This document shows positions 1-10,654 of a stretch of DNA of 64,000 nucleotides, one piece after another. Position 1 is the first letter of the stretch. The number at the start of each line of letters is the position of its first letter. The notes beneath the pieces were generated by a model that worked only from the letters and a program-made list of their open reading frames with translations, was not told the DNA's origin and searched no databases. The DNA is from Caenorhabditis remanei (taxonomy: Eukaryota; Nematoda; Chromadorea; Rhabditida; Rhabditidae). The stretch is from NCBI RefSeq assembly GCF_010183535.1, contig NC_071332.1, positions 1,922,001-1,986,000 on the forward strand, in the 5' to 3' direction. A program made the position numbers and the translations under genes.

Positions 1-1200
1 CGCCTCTTTAAACCCATACAACTGCATGTTTTTTGGCACACTACCGATCCGTCATCCGGCCCGAAATAGGTAGCAGATATAGAGCTCAGTGAGATCGCCA
101 TTTTAATATATTTTTCAGATTATAATATAGCATTTTGAGCGAGTTACGGTTCGGTCCGTTTTGACCCGGTTTTCAAGAATGGCATAAACTATCAAAGGTC
201 CGCGATTGTTTTTTCAAAATAAAAATATTTTTTTAAAGAAAGGTGCGTCAGGTAAATTCAAGGCTTCCACTCACCGCTTCATCACACAACTTCCCCGCAT
301 ACCCATATGGACAATAGCATTGACCGCAATTCGACGGATTCGTGTATCCTCCATTCTTACAATCCAAATGCACTGCACAACCACATGAGTACAACGTGTT
401 GATATTCACCATATCATAGAACGACACTATCGACAGTCCCATAGTATTCTGATACCCATATTGTTTTGCAAGAATAGTTCTTGGTGCAAACAGGTTTGTA
501 GAATAGTGCATAACACTTCCATATTCGTATGGAACTGCATTGATTGTCATCTCCGGAGTTTGCTTGTTGAAATTCTTTTTCAAATTTTCAGGGAGACCCG
601 TTAAATTCACTGTGACATAGTCATCACGATCATACCGAATGTGGGTGTGGTATATGCCCAGAGTGTGCATCATTTCGTGTACAAAGGTACCGATCTGAAA
701 TTTTTTAAATTTTTCAGTCTTAATCTGTTCAAATCTTTTAGACAACATACCACTTGACAATTATCACCAAGCCAAATTTTCTGCTCTCCTTCTCCAATAT
801 AACCGATATGAGAACTGCATGAACCATTTTCATCAAATATCCGAACTACATTTTTTTCAGTTTTACTTTCCACGAATTTGATGCATGTTCGGGATGAGAT
901 AAGCTCCATGGCACTTTTCATCAATGTCCGTTTCTCTTGACTGAATGCATCATCATAGAAATAGTAGACAACTCCGCCTGGCCAAATGTGGTCTTTAAAT
1001 GTGGTGATCTGCCTTTTGACACGATTTCCATCAGCATTATTCAATTCACGAAGTTGTTTGTCAGTCAGCCGAATATCTCCCTCGATAAGACCATCGATTC
1101 CTTCATTGGCTTCCACTATATCCACATGTCTTTGAATTGCAGATCCAGTGACAGAAATGAAAAAGAAGTAGAAGAAAAGGGAGAGAAGCCGAAGCAGCAT
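1..1200 (-). CDS. astacin-family zinc metalloprotease (NAS type), 3' end outside window
   Basis: Secreted zinc endopeptidase of the astacin (M12A) family. Exons 751..1200 and 275..694 are seen; both joints are phase 0, and the GCG|GTGAGT donor at 275 shows the gene continues beyond base 1. Residues 1-20 are a signal peptide. A propeptide follows and ends at a furin-like RVKRQ site near residue 62. The zinc motif is HEMMHTLGIYHTHIRYDRD, spanning the start of exon 2, and the Met-turn is SVMHYS. A cysteine-rich EGF-like segment (CGCAVHLDC...CYCPYGYAGKLC) follows. The canonical third helix motif is HExxR; here it reads HTHIR, so the conserved Glu after the third His is Thr, while all three His, the catalytic Glu, the Met-turn and the Tyr-containing YEYGSVMHY are kept. 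An active enzyme is likely. CUB or other C-terminal domains common in nematode NAS proteins may lie outside the window. The family is certain; the individual NAS gene is not. Confidence 0.9.
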
Positions 1201-2303
1201 CTCAGAGTGAACTTTTTCCGTGTTTTAGTCTTGATTTTAAAGTTTTTCGCCTTTTGAATATTCATGAGATTCTCATGATTATGATTATAAATACAGAAGT
1301 ATGTAGCAGGTTTTGCAGCTTGGTTTTTTGATTTTGGGAAAGTTAAAGTCACACTGTAACTAGATATTAGAAAAAAAAAAAGAAGCTGGTCTCCATGTTT
1401 GGAAATCAAAGGGAATTGCGAGATTTAACTAGGCAAGATCATGGAGTCCGCGTGGAGAAATGGATCGTGACCTATATAATTGGCAAGCTGAGAAAACGCT
1501 GATATCAAATATATATTTAGTTTTTGCCCACGAGATCCGGCACCCGAAAAAAAACGAGGTCAAAGTTCGGAAATAATGACACATTACACCTTTCAGACAT
1601 GCGAAATTTTTTGTTGCAGTTCCCAGAGTTTTGTAACTTTCTCAAAACACATTTTGGACGTCCAGACATTCGGTCACACATACAGACGGATAAACCCGAA
1701 ATTTGTGTTTCTGGTGCCGCTTTAGGTTCAAAAGATTGAACAAAAAATTTTGCGTATGTTTTTAAAATTCATATAACTCTCTGAAAACACTATCAAATTT
1801 TAAGGTATTAACATAGTTTTGAAGATCTTAACTTGGTTTTTATATAGATTACGTTTTCAATTACTTGGAGCCTTTGGCCTCAAGCCTTGTCTAAAAAGGT
1901 TATAGCTCTGCCGAAATTATGGATCGTTTGAAAACCGCGTTTCCAAAGACTTAACTTGTGAAGTGTGAAAAATATTGGCAGCGTGGTGTAAGCCTTGAAC
2001 TCATTTTTTTCAAATACCAGAGCTCGATATCAAAAACTGAATACATATTTGGAATCAGCGTTTTCTCAGCTTTCCAATGACGTTAGTCACGACCCTTATC
2101 TTCACTCCACACTGGGCCTATGACCTTCCCTAGTCAGCAAATATATTCTTCCCACAACCCCTTTCCTTATCTTGATTATTAGAAGGTTCTGTGACTATCT
2201 AATCTATCGATTCTCATACATTCTTCCCTTCTTCTTATTGTCAGATCTATTGATTTCCTTACATCTTCTTCTCGTTAATTCCCATCTCTCAAACATTTAA
2301 AGA
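1201..2303. repeat. intergenic region dominated by a palindromic element (1429..2133)
   Basis: No gene is seen. Bases 1429-2133 form a foldback repeat. The left end (CTAGGCAAGATCATGGAG, then AAGCTGAGAAAACGCTGAT and a TATATATTTAG tract) is matched in inverted orientation at 2041-2133 (ATACATATTTGGAATCAGCG, TTTTCTCAGCTTTCC, CCTTCCCTAG). The same family recurs at 13780, 57346, 59374 and 62515. The remaining bases from 2134 are AT-rich upstream sequence of the next F-box gene. Confidence 0.7.
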
Positions 2304-3357
2304 ATGAAAGGGTTCCCACTACTCTGTTTACCAAATGTTGCTCTTCAAGAAGTATTGAGCACAATGAACCCGCTGGAACTGTAAGTTTATACTTTTTTTT
2401 AAATTTGAAGTTAACAAAATATTAATTTCAGCGTCTTTCTCTCTAAAGCCTCACTAAAAGCCAAAAGAGTTGCAAAGTTCTTCTCCAAACAAAAACCGAT
2501 ATCTCAATACTCCATAATATTGGATTTCGAAAACCCTTCACTTCAAATAGATGGAACTACGACGAAGTGCTTGTATGATATTTCAAATCTTAAATATATG
2601 GAAGGATATCTTAACAATGATGATGAATACTATGTGAAATACTCAAAAAATCGTATCACTGCTCTGATGGAGTTCGCGAGATATGTAATTGAAGTTTTCG
2701 GTTGGCCAGTTCGTCAAGTTCAGTTGAATTTTGGAAAGTTTCGAAACAAAAACAATTCGATTACCGATTTTCTGAAAATCCATGTCAAAAGTACGGACTT
2801 TTGCATATTGGATGGAGATATCATTGCAGATCGATATGCATCATATTTTTTCAAAAACGTTCAAGTTACTGTTGGCATAGTTTTATTATCCAAAATGAGC
2901 GCTAACTTTCGATTAATTCTACCTCAACACATTCATTACTTGGATATTCAAGAATCCGATTATATCACATATGATCAAATCAACAACTTCAATTTCGATG
3001 TTCTCAAACTTTGCAAAACCAAGATAACTAATCAAGAGTTGAATCTATTCTTCAAAAATTGGATGGCATCAAAATCTCATATCAATCTCCGCAGTTTTCT
3101 AATCAGCATTGAGAACCTAGAAGCATTTGACACAATCGCTGATCTGCCAGATGTTATAAAAGGGGACCCAAAAACTGTCCGAATCTTGCATAGGTTAGTT
3201 AGTTCGAAAGTTTTGGGAGTCTTTTGAGTAATTGAATTTTTTCAGAGAACAAGTAGTCGGTGGATGTGATATCAAGAGGAATGATGGTACAGTTGCAACA
3301 CTGTACACAAAAAGTGGTGAGGATGGGAATGTGGATCTTATTCTGATTGTTCATTGA
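2304..3357 (+). CDS. F-box protein with FBA_2 domain (fbxb-like), paralogue 1
   Basis: Probable substrate adaptor of SCF ubiquitin ligases. Three exons, 2304..2380, 2432..3193 and 3246..3357, join in phase to 316 residues. Exon 1 holds the first half of the F-box (FPLLCLPNVALQEVLSTMN); exon 2 continues it with VFLSKASLKAKRVAKFFSKQ. The FBA_2-type segment lies near residues 185-250 (YITYDQINNFNFD ... NQELNLFFKNWMASKS). The last exon encodes a terminal GGCDIKRNDGTVATLYT block shared by all paralogues here. It is the most divergent member of the local array. Start chosen because this ATG is the first codon of the F-box exon and leaves 77 nt, phase 2, matching the 86-nt first exon of the others. 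An AATAAA signal lies at 3388. Cell target unknown. Confidence 0.88.
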
Positions 3358-3387
3358 CTTTTTTATTACGATTTTTCTATAAAAACG

Positions 3388-3393
3388 AATAAA
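3388..3393 (+). terminator. polyadenylation signal AATAAA of F-box paralogue 1
   Basis: AATAAA lies 31 bases after the stop codon. The same 3' flank, including this hexamer, is duplicated near 7910 ahead of the third F-box gene. Confidence 0.6.
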
Positions 3394-3902
3394 GTTTGTA
3401 TGCCAACTGAGTCACTTGTAAATTTCCAGACTCCTTCAATTTTTAACAACAGAAATAACCACTCTTATCAGAATTCTGGCAGATTTAGAACCGGTACAAA
3501 TCAGAACCGTATTGAGGTCTAGTGGCTGCTCCTTTTTTCTTAGTCAGTTTTGATTTGCGGCAGCTTTTATCATGGTATAGCAATAAGTCTGCAGACTTTA
3601 TACGACTCTACGGTACTTTACACGACTCTACGGTACTGTATATATCTTGGCATGTAACTCCATCTCGACCCGAGATTCTTTCCCAGGGAAGTAAATTGTC
3701 CAACAGCAGGCTCTATTTGTCTTCTGTCCTATGTATTTACTTTCTTTTTTTCAATTGGTCAGCAATAGGAGAGAAGAGCAGTCAAATACAAACAATAGGC
3801 AGACTTTCCCATGACCAAATCTCCCTTGACTCTTCTAAACGATTCTGTGGCATTCTATTCTTTCTATCGATTTTTTTCTCTTTTTGGTTGATATATTCAA
3901 TA

Positions 3903-4962
3903 ATGAAAGATCCAACTGAATTCCCTCTACTTCATCTACCACTGCTTGCTATAAAGGAAGTTTTAAGCACACTGAGCCCATTAGATCTGTAAGTTTTTTG
4001 TTTGTTTTTGTGCCTTTGAAAGTAAAAATAGCAATTTCAGTGTCAACTTCTCCCTGGCCTCTTTAAAGTCCAAAAAAGTTGCAAAGTACTTTTTTAATCA
4101 GCACCGGGAATTGCAATATAGACTGTGGTTGGATATTGAAGAAGAGCTCGCAGTGGGAATCAGAGGAACAGAAAAGACTTATTACTTTAAGTTAATATCT
4201 GACAAAACTAAAGATGGACTTCGTGAAGGAGACAAACTATTCAAGTATTCAGAAGACCCACTTACTGATTTCAAGAAATATGTGGAGTATGCAATCGAAA
4301 CTTTTTGCTGGCCAGTCAGTCAACTTTATTTTGATTTGGGCGCATTCATAGTCCAAAATAAATCAATTATTGATTGGCTCAAATTTCAAGTCGAGCCCTT
4401 CAGCTGTTTCTATTTACACAGTAATATTATATCAGATGAATATGTGTCATATTTTCTAAATCACATCGAAGTTGATTCGTATTTAGACCTAAACACCAAA
4501 ATGAGTGATAACTTCCAACTGATTATTCCTGGGAGCATTGAAAAACTTGTAATCGATCAGTCAAACTTCGTCACAATCGATCAACTGTCTAGATTTGATT
4601 GCGAATTAATCAAACTTTGCCACACCAAAATATCTAACCAAGAACTCAGCCAATTTTTCAAAAACTGGATGACATCGAAGTCTAATATCAACCTTCAAAG
4701 TTTTGAAATTCACATTGAGAATAGAGAAGCACTTGAAGCGATTTCAAATCTACCGCATAAAGTTATTGATCCAGAAAGGGTCCGCACATTCCATAGGTAA
4801 GTTTCTTGCTGGTGACAGTGGAAATTTAAGAGTTTTTTCAGATGGTACCATCCATTTCCTGTCACTGGAGGAATCGATATTAAGAGAGACGATGGCAAGA
4901 TTGCTACTTTTTTCATAGAAGACGATATGGAGTTTCTGAATCTTGTTATGATTACTCACTAA
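3903..4962 (+). CDS. F-box protein with FBA_2 domain (fbxb-like), paralogue 2
   Basis: Exons 3903..3988, 4041..4796 and 4842..4962 join to 320 residues with the same intron phases as its neighbours (the F-box is split by a phase-2 intron, and the last 40 residues sit on their own exon). F-box motif: FPLLHLPLLAIKEVLSTLS followed by VNFSLASLKSKKVAKYFFNQ. FBA_2 region near residues 190-255 includes FVTIDQLSRFDCELIKLC and NQELSQFFKNWMTSKSN. The C-terminus reads GGIDIKRDDGKIATFFIED. Nearly the same gene is repeated at 8309-9366, and the upstream flank is part of that duplication. SCF adaptor function is inferred from the family; substrates are unknown. Confidence 0.9.
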
Positions 4963-5158
4963 TTTTTCAAAATTTTTTCAAGGCCCGGCCCGAGTCGACA
5001 GATAATTTTTGAGGCCCAGCTTTAAAAAAAGATCAATGTTTTCAAAACTTTTTTTGACATTTTTCAATTTTTCATCGAGAATGTGAACGATTTTGTTGAT
5101 TCTTCAGAACTTCTTCTAATTCTGAATGGTAGTCGAAAATGCCGAGTCTTAATTCTGC
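4963..5158. other. 3' flank of F-box paralogue 2
   Basis: AT-rich tail including AAGGCCCGGCCCGA, also found after paralogue 3 at about 9385, so the duplicated block extends past the stop codon. No further gene. Confidence 0.5.
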
Positions 5159-7337
5159 TCACATGGAACCTTCTGAGTAATCATTGATGTCAGTGAAACA
5201 ACATATATAGATGCAAAGAGGATATTTCAAAGCCTTTGAATCAGTTTTCAAAAGTTGCTTACGTGACCTGTGAGTTTCTGAAGTTTGCAACTGAAAATTG
5301 GTCATTTTCACCATTGATTTGCTGCGTCTCCCCCCTCTCGCCTCTTCCTCATCTTATCACCTTTGTAAAAACTGTGGCGACACTACAAAAAAGTGTTCAA
5401 ATGGCGCAGGTGGTTAGTGTCTATGAGGAAAACAATTTTGCCCTGGATCGACCCCTGCATATTTTTTTTCTATTTTTTGTTTGATTTATTTTTTTCATTT
5501 TTTTTTCAATGATTTTCGGAAGATCTCAGAAATCATGAAATTCCACCTGGTGGAACCTCCATCAGTCAACCGGCTTATCTTTCCATAATCATCAGTTGAA
5601 AAGGATTCAGAAGCGATTCACATTGATGGTGGTACTAACAAGGGAACCCCAAGACCATGCAAATGCTTTTTTGGCTGAAACTTTCAGGTTAGGTTAAGAA
5701 GAGTCTGAAAAGACGTTCCTGAGATTTTTGAAATCCGCCCGACACTTTCAGCCGAGTTATGAGCTCTCAAAGTTTGGCTCAGATTTAACACAGTAAACCT
5801 CATTTTCTCGCTCGGAGAAAGTTCCCAAAATATGCCTGCCCTCTAGTTGCCTCGTTTTTGTCTGGCCGGGTGGCCGAGGGGATGTGCGCTGGGATAGTGA
5901 TCAAAGTGTTGGGGGTTCGGTTTCCCTATTTGGTTATAATTTTTTTGTTTTTCTTGATAACACTTTTATCGCCGTTTTCGACATTTTTTTGACTTCTTTT
6001 CTTTGTTTTCTAGTTCAAAATATCACAAAAATTCATATTTCGAAGTTTCAAAAAATTTTATTTTCCACCAAAAACTCAAATTTGGCTAACTATCTGGACG
6101 CAAGATGAAGATTTTATGGAAAAATAAAATTTTTTGAAACTTCGGAATATGAATTTTTGTGATATTTTGAACTAGAAAACAAAGAAAAGAACACAACAAA
6201 ATGTCCGAAATGGTGGTAAAAGTGTTATCAAGAGAAACAAAAAAATCATAACCAAAAGGGGAAACCGAACCCCCAACAATGAAAGTGTCGGGCGGATTTC
6301 AAAAATCTCAGGAACGTCTTTTCAGACTCTTCTTAACCTAACCTGAAAGTTTCAGCCAAAAAAGCATTTGCATGGTCTTGAGGGTCCCTTGTAAGAAACT
6401 TTTATGATAGCTCCCGAAAAACATTGAAAAAAAAAGAAAAAATAAATTAAACAAAAAATAGAAAAAAAATATGCAAGGGTCGATCCAGGGCAAAATCATT
6501 TTCCTCATAGACACTAACCACCTGCGCCATTTGAACACGTTTTCGTATTGTTGCTAAGGGTGATAAGAGTAGGGAGAGGCGAGAGGGCGAGAACGGGAGC
6601 ATAGTTGTCCGGAATCCGGATTCCGGAAATTCCGGGTTTTTTTGACATTCCGGTTCCGATTCCGGATTCCGGAAAATGAAAATGTTCATTCCGATTCCGG
6701 ATTCCGGATTCCGGAAAATGAAAATGTTCATTCCGATTCCGGATTCCGGATTCCGGTTTTTTTGAATTTTTTTTACGGAATTCTGAAGTTTAAATTTTAA
6801 AATTTTTTTGAGTTTAAAAACAACTGCATTACTTTTTTTTCGGTTTTGAACATCAAAAGTAGTTTTAAACTTTATATATAATTAAAAACACTCGAAAAAA
6901 TGACTTGGCCTTGCAAATTTATCAAATCATTCTGGATTCCGGATTCCGAAATTCCGGAATTCCGGGTTTTTTCGTCATTCCGGTTCCGGATTCCGGATTC
7001 CGGAATATGAAAAATTTGATTCCGGTTCCGGATTCCGGATTCCGGTATTTGAAAAACTTCATTCCGGTTCCGGATTCCGGATTCCGGAATATGAAAAATT
7101 TGATTCCGGTCCCGGATTCCGGATTCCGGTTTTTCGGAAAATGGCATTCCGTACAACTATGAACGGGAGATGCAGCAAATCAATGGTAAAATGATGAAAT
7201 TTAGATTCAAACTTCAGAAACTCACAGGTCACGTAAGCAACTTTTGAAAACTGATTTATAGGCTTTGTAAGATCCTCTTTGCACCTATATATGTTGTTTC
7301 ACTGACATCAATGATTACTCAGAAGGTTCCATGTGAG
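5159..7337. mobile_element. 2.2 kb foldback (long inverted repeat) element with tRNA-like boxes
   Basis: The outer ends are inverted copies: CTCACATGGAACCTTCTGAG at 5159 and its complement ending at 7337, followed inward by matching arms (5170-5300 against 7190-7320, and 5390-5760 against 6290-6545). The centre is a second palindrome (about 6010-6110 against 6115-6190). A tRNA-like pair of internal promoter boxes sits on the left arm: TGGCCGAGGGG near 5871 (A-box type) and GGTTCGGTTTCC near 5917 (B-box type). A partial inverted copy lies near 6260-6280. The right arm is interrupted by a separate inserted element at 6600-7161. No transposase gene is visible, so it would be non-autonomous. Confidence 0.75.
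6600..7161. mobile_element. hAT-like non-autonomous element filled with GGATTCC simple repeats
   Basis: Terminal inverted repeats CATAGTTGTCCGGAAT and ATTCCGTACAACTATG. The flanking 8 bases are identical on both sides (AACGGGAG), a clean target-site duplication. The interior is mostly tandem ATTCCGGATTCCGGTTCC units on either side of an AT-rich centre (6780-6930). An 8-bp duplication and a CA(G/T)AG start are the pattern of hAT elements. Long reading frames here are only translations of the repeat. Confidence 0.8.
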
Positions 7338-7702
7338 ACATGACAAGTATGATTGTTTGTTTTTTATGTTTCCTTCTGATGATAAAAATCTAAACTTTGA
7401 ACGTGTGCTTTGGTGCTTTGTAAACTCGTATTTTGAAGGTTAAGGCCATTGAAAAGTGTTTCTGAAGCTTTTCTACCAGAAAACTTTGATGTGACTTTCA
7501 GGAGAAAGTATGAATTCGATGACAAATGTGACACTTTTCGTTACAAGCAACTTTTCCACCATGAAACAAATTTGGACACAAATCTTGGTTTGCTATGGTT
7601 TGCCAAATTTGAATTTTCGTGATATTCAGAAATAGGAAGCAAAAAAGAACACACAAAAATGTCCAAAATGGTGGTTACGGTGTTTCAAAGAAAATCAATA
7701 GG

Positions 7703-7774
7703 TTATCCTGTCTATAAAATATCGTATACAGGTCTTATCCTGTCTATAAAATATCGTATACAGGCCGTATACAG
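7703..7774. repeat. 32-bp tandem duplication
   Basis: The unit TTATCCTGTCTATAAAATAT...ATACAGGTC is present twice in a row, with a partial third TATACAGG tail. Confidence 0.7.
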
Positions 7775-7834
7775 GTAATATCTTTAATTTCATATTCAAT
7801 GGCAAAGAAAGGAGCACAAAAATTTTTTTTACAA

Positions 7835-8100
7835 AAAGTGGAGTGGATGGGAATGTGGATCTTATTATGATTGTTCATTGACTTTTTTATTACGATTTTT
7901 CTATAAAAACGAATAAAGTTTGTATGCCAACTGAGTCACTTGTAAATTTCCAGATTCCTTCAATTTTTAACAACAGAAAGAACCACTCTTATCAGAATTC
8001 TGGCAGATTTAGAACCGGTAAAAATCAGAACCGTATTGAGGTCTAGTGGCTGCTCCTTTTTGTAACTCCATCTCGACCCGAGATCCTTTCCCAGGGAAGT
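7835..8100 (+). pseudogene. relic of the last exon and 3' flank of F-box paralogue 1
   Basis: Bases 7835-7880 reproduce the end of the final exon of paralogue 1 (GGGAATGTGGATCTTATT... ATTGTTCATTGA), followed by its 3' flank with AATAAA and the following spacer. This shows the duplication that made paralogue 3 began inside paralogue 1. A stretch of about 120 bases present at 3530-3650 is absent from this copy. Confidence 0.75.
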
Positions 8101-8308
8101 AAATTGTCCAACAGCAGGTTCTATTTGTCTTTTCTTTCCTAATCACCTTTCGTTATTCAGTTGGTCAGCAATAGGTGAGAAGAGCAGTCAAATACAAACA
8201 ATAGCCAGACTTTCCCATGACCTAATCTCACTTGACTCTTCTAAACGATTCTGTGGCATTCTATTCTTTCTATCGATTTTTTTCTCTTTTTGGTTGATAT
8301 ATTCAATA

Positions 8309-9366
8309 ATGAAAGATCCAGCTAAATTCCCTCTACTTCATCTACCACTTCTTGCTATAAAAGAAGTTTTAAGCACACTGAGTCCATTAGATCTGTAAGT
8401 TTTTGTTTTGTTTTTGTGCCTTTGAAAGTAAAAATAGTAATTTCAGTGTCAACTTCTCCCTGGCCTCTTTAAAGTCCAAAAAAGTTGCAAAGTACTTTTT
8501 TAATCAGCACCTGAGCTGTGGATATAGATTGTGGTTAGGTATTGACGAAGAGCTCAGAGTGGGAATCATTGGAACAGAAAACATTTATTACTTTAGGTTA
8601 ATATCTGACAAAACTAAAGATGGACATCGTGAAGAAAGAAAATTATTCAAGTATTCAGAAGACCCACTTTCTGATTTCAAGAAATATGTGGAGTATGCAA
8701 TCGATACTTTTTGCTGGCCAGTCAGTCTACTTCGATTTGATTTGGGCGCATTCATAGCTCAAAGTATTTCAATTATTGATTGGCTTAAACCTCATGTCGA
8801 GACTTTCACTTATTTCTATTTGCACAGTGATATTATATCAGATGAATATGTGCCATACTTCCTAAATAATATCGAAGTTACCTGGAATTTAGTCTTAAAC
8901 ACCAAAATGAGTGATAACTTCCAACTGATTTTACCTCGGAGCATTAAAGCATTTGAAATCCTTCAATCAGATTTCGTCACACTCGATCAACTGTCTAGCT
9001 TTGATTGCGAATTTATCAGACTTTGCAACACCAAAATATCGAATCAAGAGCTCAACCAATTCTTCAAAAACTGGATGACATCGAAGTCTAATATCAATCT
9101 TCAAAATTTTTCAATTCACATTGAGAACATGGAATCACTTGAAACGATTTTAAATCTACCGCATGACCGGGTGGATCCAGGAACTGTTCGAACATTTCGC
9201 AGGTTGGATAGTTCAAAATTGTTCTCTAATTAGTTACTTTTTCAGATATCGGCGCCCATTTCACGTTGCAGGAGGAATCGATATAAAAAGAGACGATGGC
9301 AAAATTACTACTTTTCTCTTAGAGCCCTATATGGAGTTTTTGCATCTTGTTATGATTACTCGTTAA
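8309..9366 (+). CDS. F-box protein with FBA_2 domain (fbxb-like), paralogue 3
   Basis: Tandem copy of paralogue 2. Exons 8309..8394, 8447..9202 and 9246..9366 have the same lengths (86, 756, 121) and phases and encode 320 residues. F-box: FPLLHLPLLAIKEVLSTLS then VNFSLASLKSKKVAKYFFNQ. FBA_2 region: FVTLDQLSSFDCEFIRLC and NQELNQFFKNWMTSKSN. C-terminal block: GGIDIKRDDGKITTFLLE. Changes relative to paralogue 2 are concentrated in the middle of exon 2, as expected if this region recognises substrates. It is intact, with no frameshift or stop. Confidence 0.9.
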
Positions 9367-9743
9367 TTGTTTGCATACCTGTCAAGGCCCGGCCCGATCT
9401 GAGGGAATGTTGGGAAGGCCCGGCTTCAAAACAATTATCAATTTTTTTCAACATTTTTTTTTGATTTTTTCGATTTTTCAAAAAAAAAAAAAAAACGTTT
9501 TTATGATTTTTCAGAGCTCTTCTAGTGTTTCCTATTGTGTCTGGAGACTTACTGCACGGTAATGTATATATCTCGGCCTGTAACTCTATCTTGACCCAGG
9601 ATCCTTTCTCAGGGAGGTAAATTGTCCAACAGCAGATTCTATTTGCCTTCTGTCCTGAGCGTGTGTTTTATCTCATAATATCAATTTTCAAAGATACACA
9701 GATAAAACTTTTTATCTTTATGGTTTTATTTGAAGTTGCCAAC

Positions 9744-9801
9744 CAGAGTTGTGCGGAATTCCGACTTCCGTTTCAGAAAAAATCATTTCCGCATAACTCT
9801 G
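9744..9801. mobile_element. minimal hAT-like element (58 bp)
   Basis: Ends CAGAGTTGTGCGGAA and TTCCGCATAACTCTG. Flanking 8-mers TTGCCAAC and TTCCTAAC match at 6 of 8 positions, consistent with an old target duplication. Same family as 6600-7161 and 51745-51869. Confidence 0.6.
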
Positions 9802-9851
9802 TTCCTAACCACAAAAATGAAGTTCTACTTTTCACACAATTTGTTCATTTT

Positions 9852-10222
9852 CAGTTGAAAATGTTCAATTTTGATAGGGTGTTACGGTATCACTGATTGT
9901 CCCACAAAGAAAATTATGCATAGGTCATACAAAACAAAAATAGACCTTCATTTTTGTAGTTGACAACTTTTTTATACGAAAATTCCTTAGAAAGTTACAT
10001 ATCGAGAAAGTAATTTGTCCCTTAATTTGTCCCATTTCAGTGAGTGATTTTTGACCTGTCCCCTTAAGAATGACTATAACTCATTAGGGAGCGACCGTAC
10101 AATAAAGTTGTCAACTACAAAAATAAAGCTCTACTTTTGTTCTCTATGGTTTATACATAAATCATTTTGTGGGACAATTAGTCATACCGTAACACCTTCT
10201 CAAAAATGATTATCTTCAACTG
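9852..10222. mobile_element. palindromic MITE, GTGTTACGG family, copy 1
   Basis: Terminal inverted repeats begin CAGTTGAAAATG and CAGTTGAAGATA (read inward from each side) and continue to GGTGTTACGGTAT. Inner arms carry TTTTTGTAGTTGACAACTTT and its complement. The second copy is at 36370-36733 inside an intron. No coding capacity. Confidence 0.7.
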
Positions 10223-10654
10223 AAAAGGGTCAAATGGTTTAGCTTACTGCACGGTACTGTTCATATATCTTCTTAGGGAGTGCCCGTACAAAAAAATTTC
10301 AACTACAAAAATGAACATTCAATCAGGTCAATCAGATGTGCCGTGACGCCTTTTCTACCTTTGTTGTGTTCTTTCGAAAATAATCTAGCTTCATTCTTGT
10401 CTTATCTCAATTCGATAATTTTGTTCATTTTTATCACTTATTTAAATTTAATTATTAGAACAAAAAAAGAAAGAAACAGAGGATTCGGGTACACAAGGTA
10501 TGATTTTAAGGAAGGTAAGGAAAGGATGAAATTTTCAAAACTCTATTTTCAATTTTAATATTGAGAACAAAATTTTGAAAAACATTTGTTAGACAGTAAA
10601 ATCAATTAGAAGATTCAACACAAAACAATGATTGCATAGGAACATGAAACATTA

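Larger units (their letters stand above)
9367..10654. repeat. intergenic region of relic flank and two inverted-repeat elements
   Basis: Bases 9545-9660 are a truncated third copy of the promoter-proximal sequence found before paralogues 2 and 3 (GATCCTTTCTCAGGGAGGTA..., TTGTCCAACAGCAG). A 58-bp hAT-like element sits at 9744-9801 and a palindromic element at 9852-10222, listed separately. From 10223 on the sequence is AT-rich 3' flank of the next minus-strand gene. No gene. Confidence 0.6.

Noticed and set aside
5865..5935. Possible tRNA-Ser or tRNA-Leu gene (GCCGGGTGGCCGAGGGG)
   Set aside because: The 5' half resembles a tRNA, but the 3' acceptor strand does not pair and a partial inverted copy lies in the same foldback.
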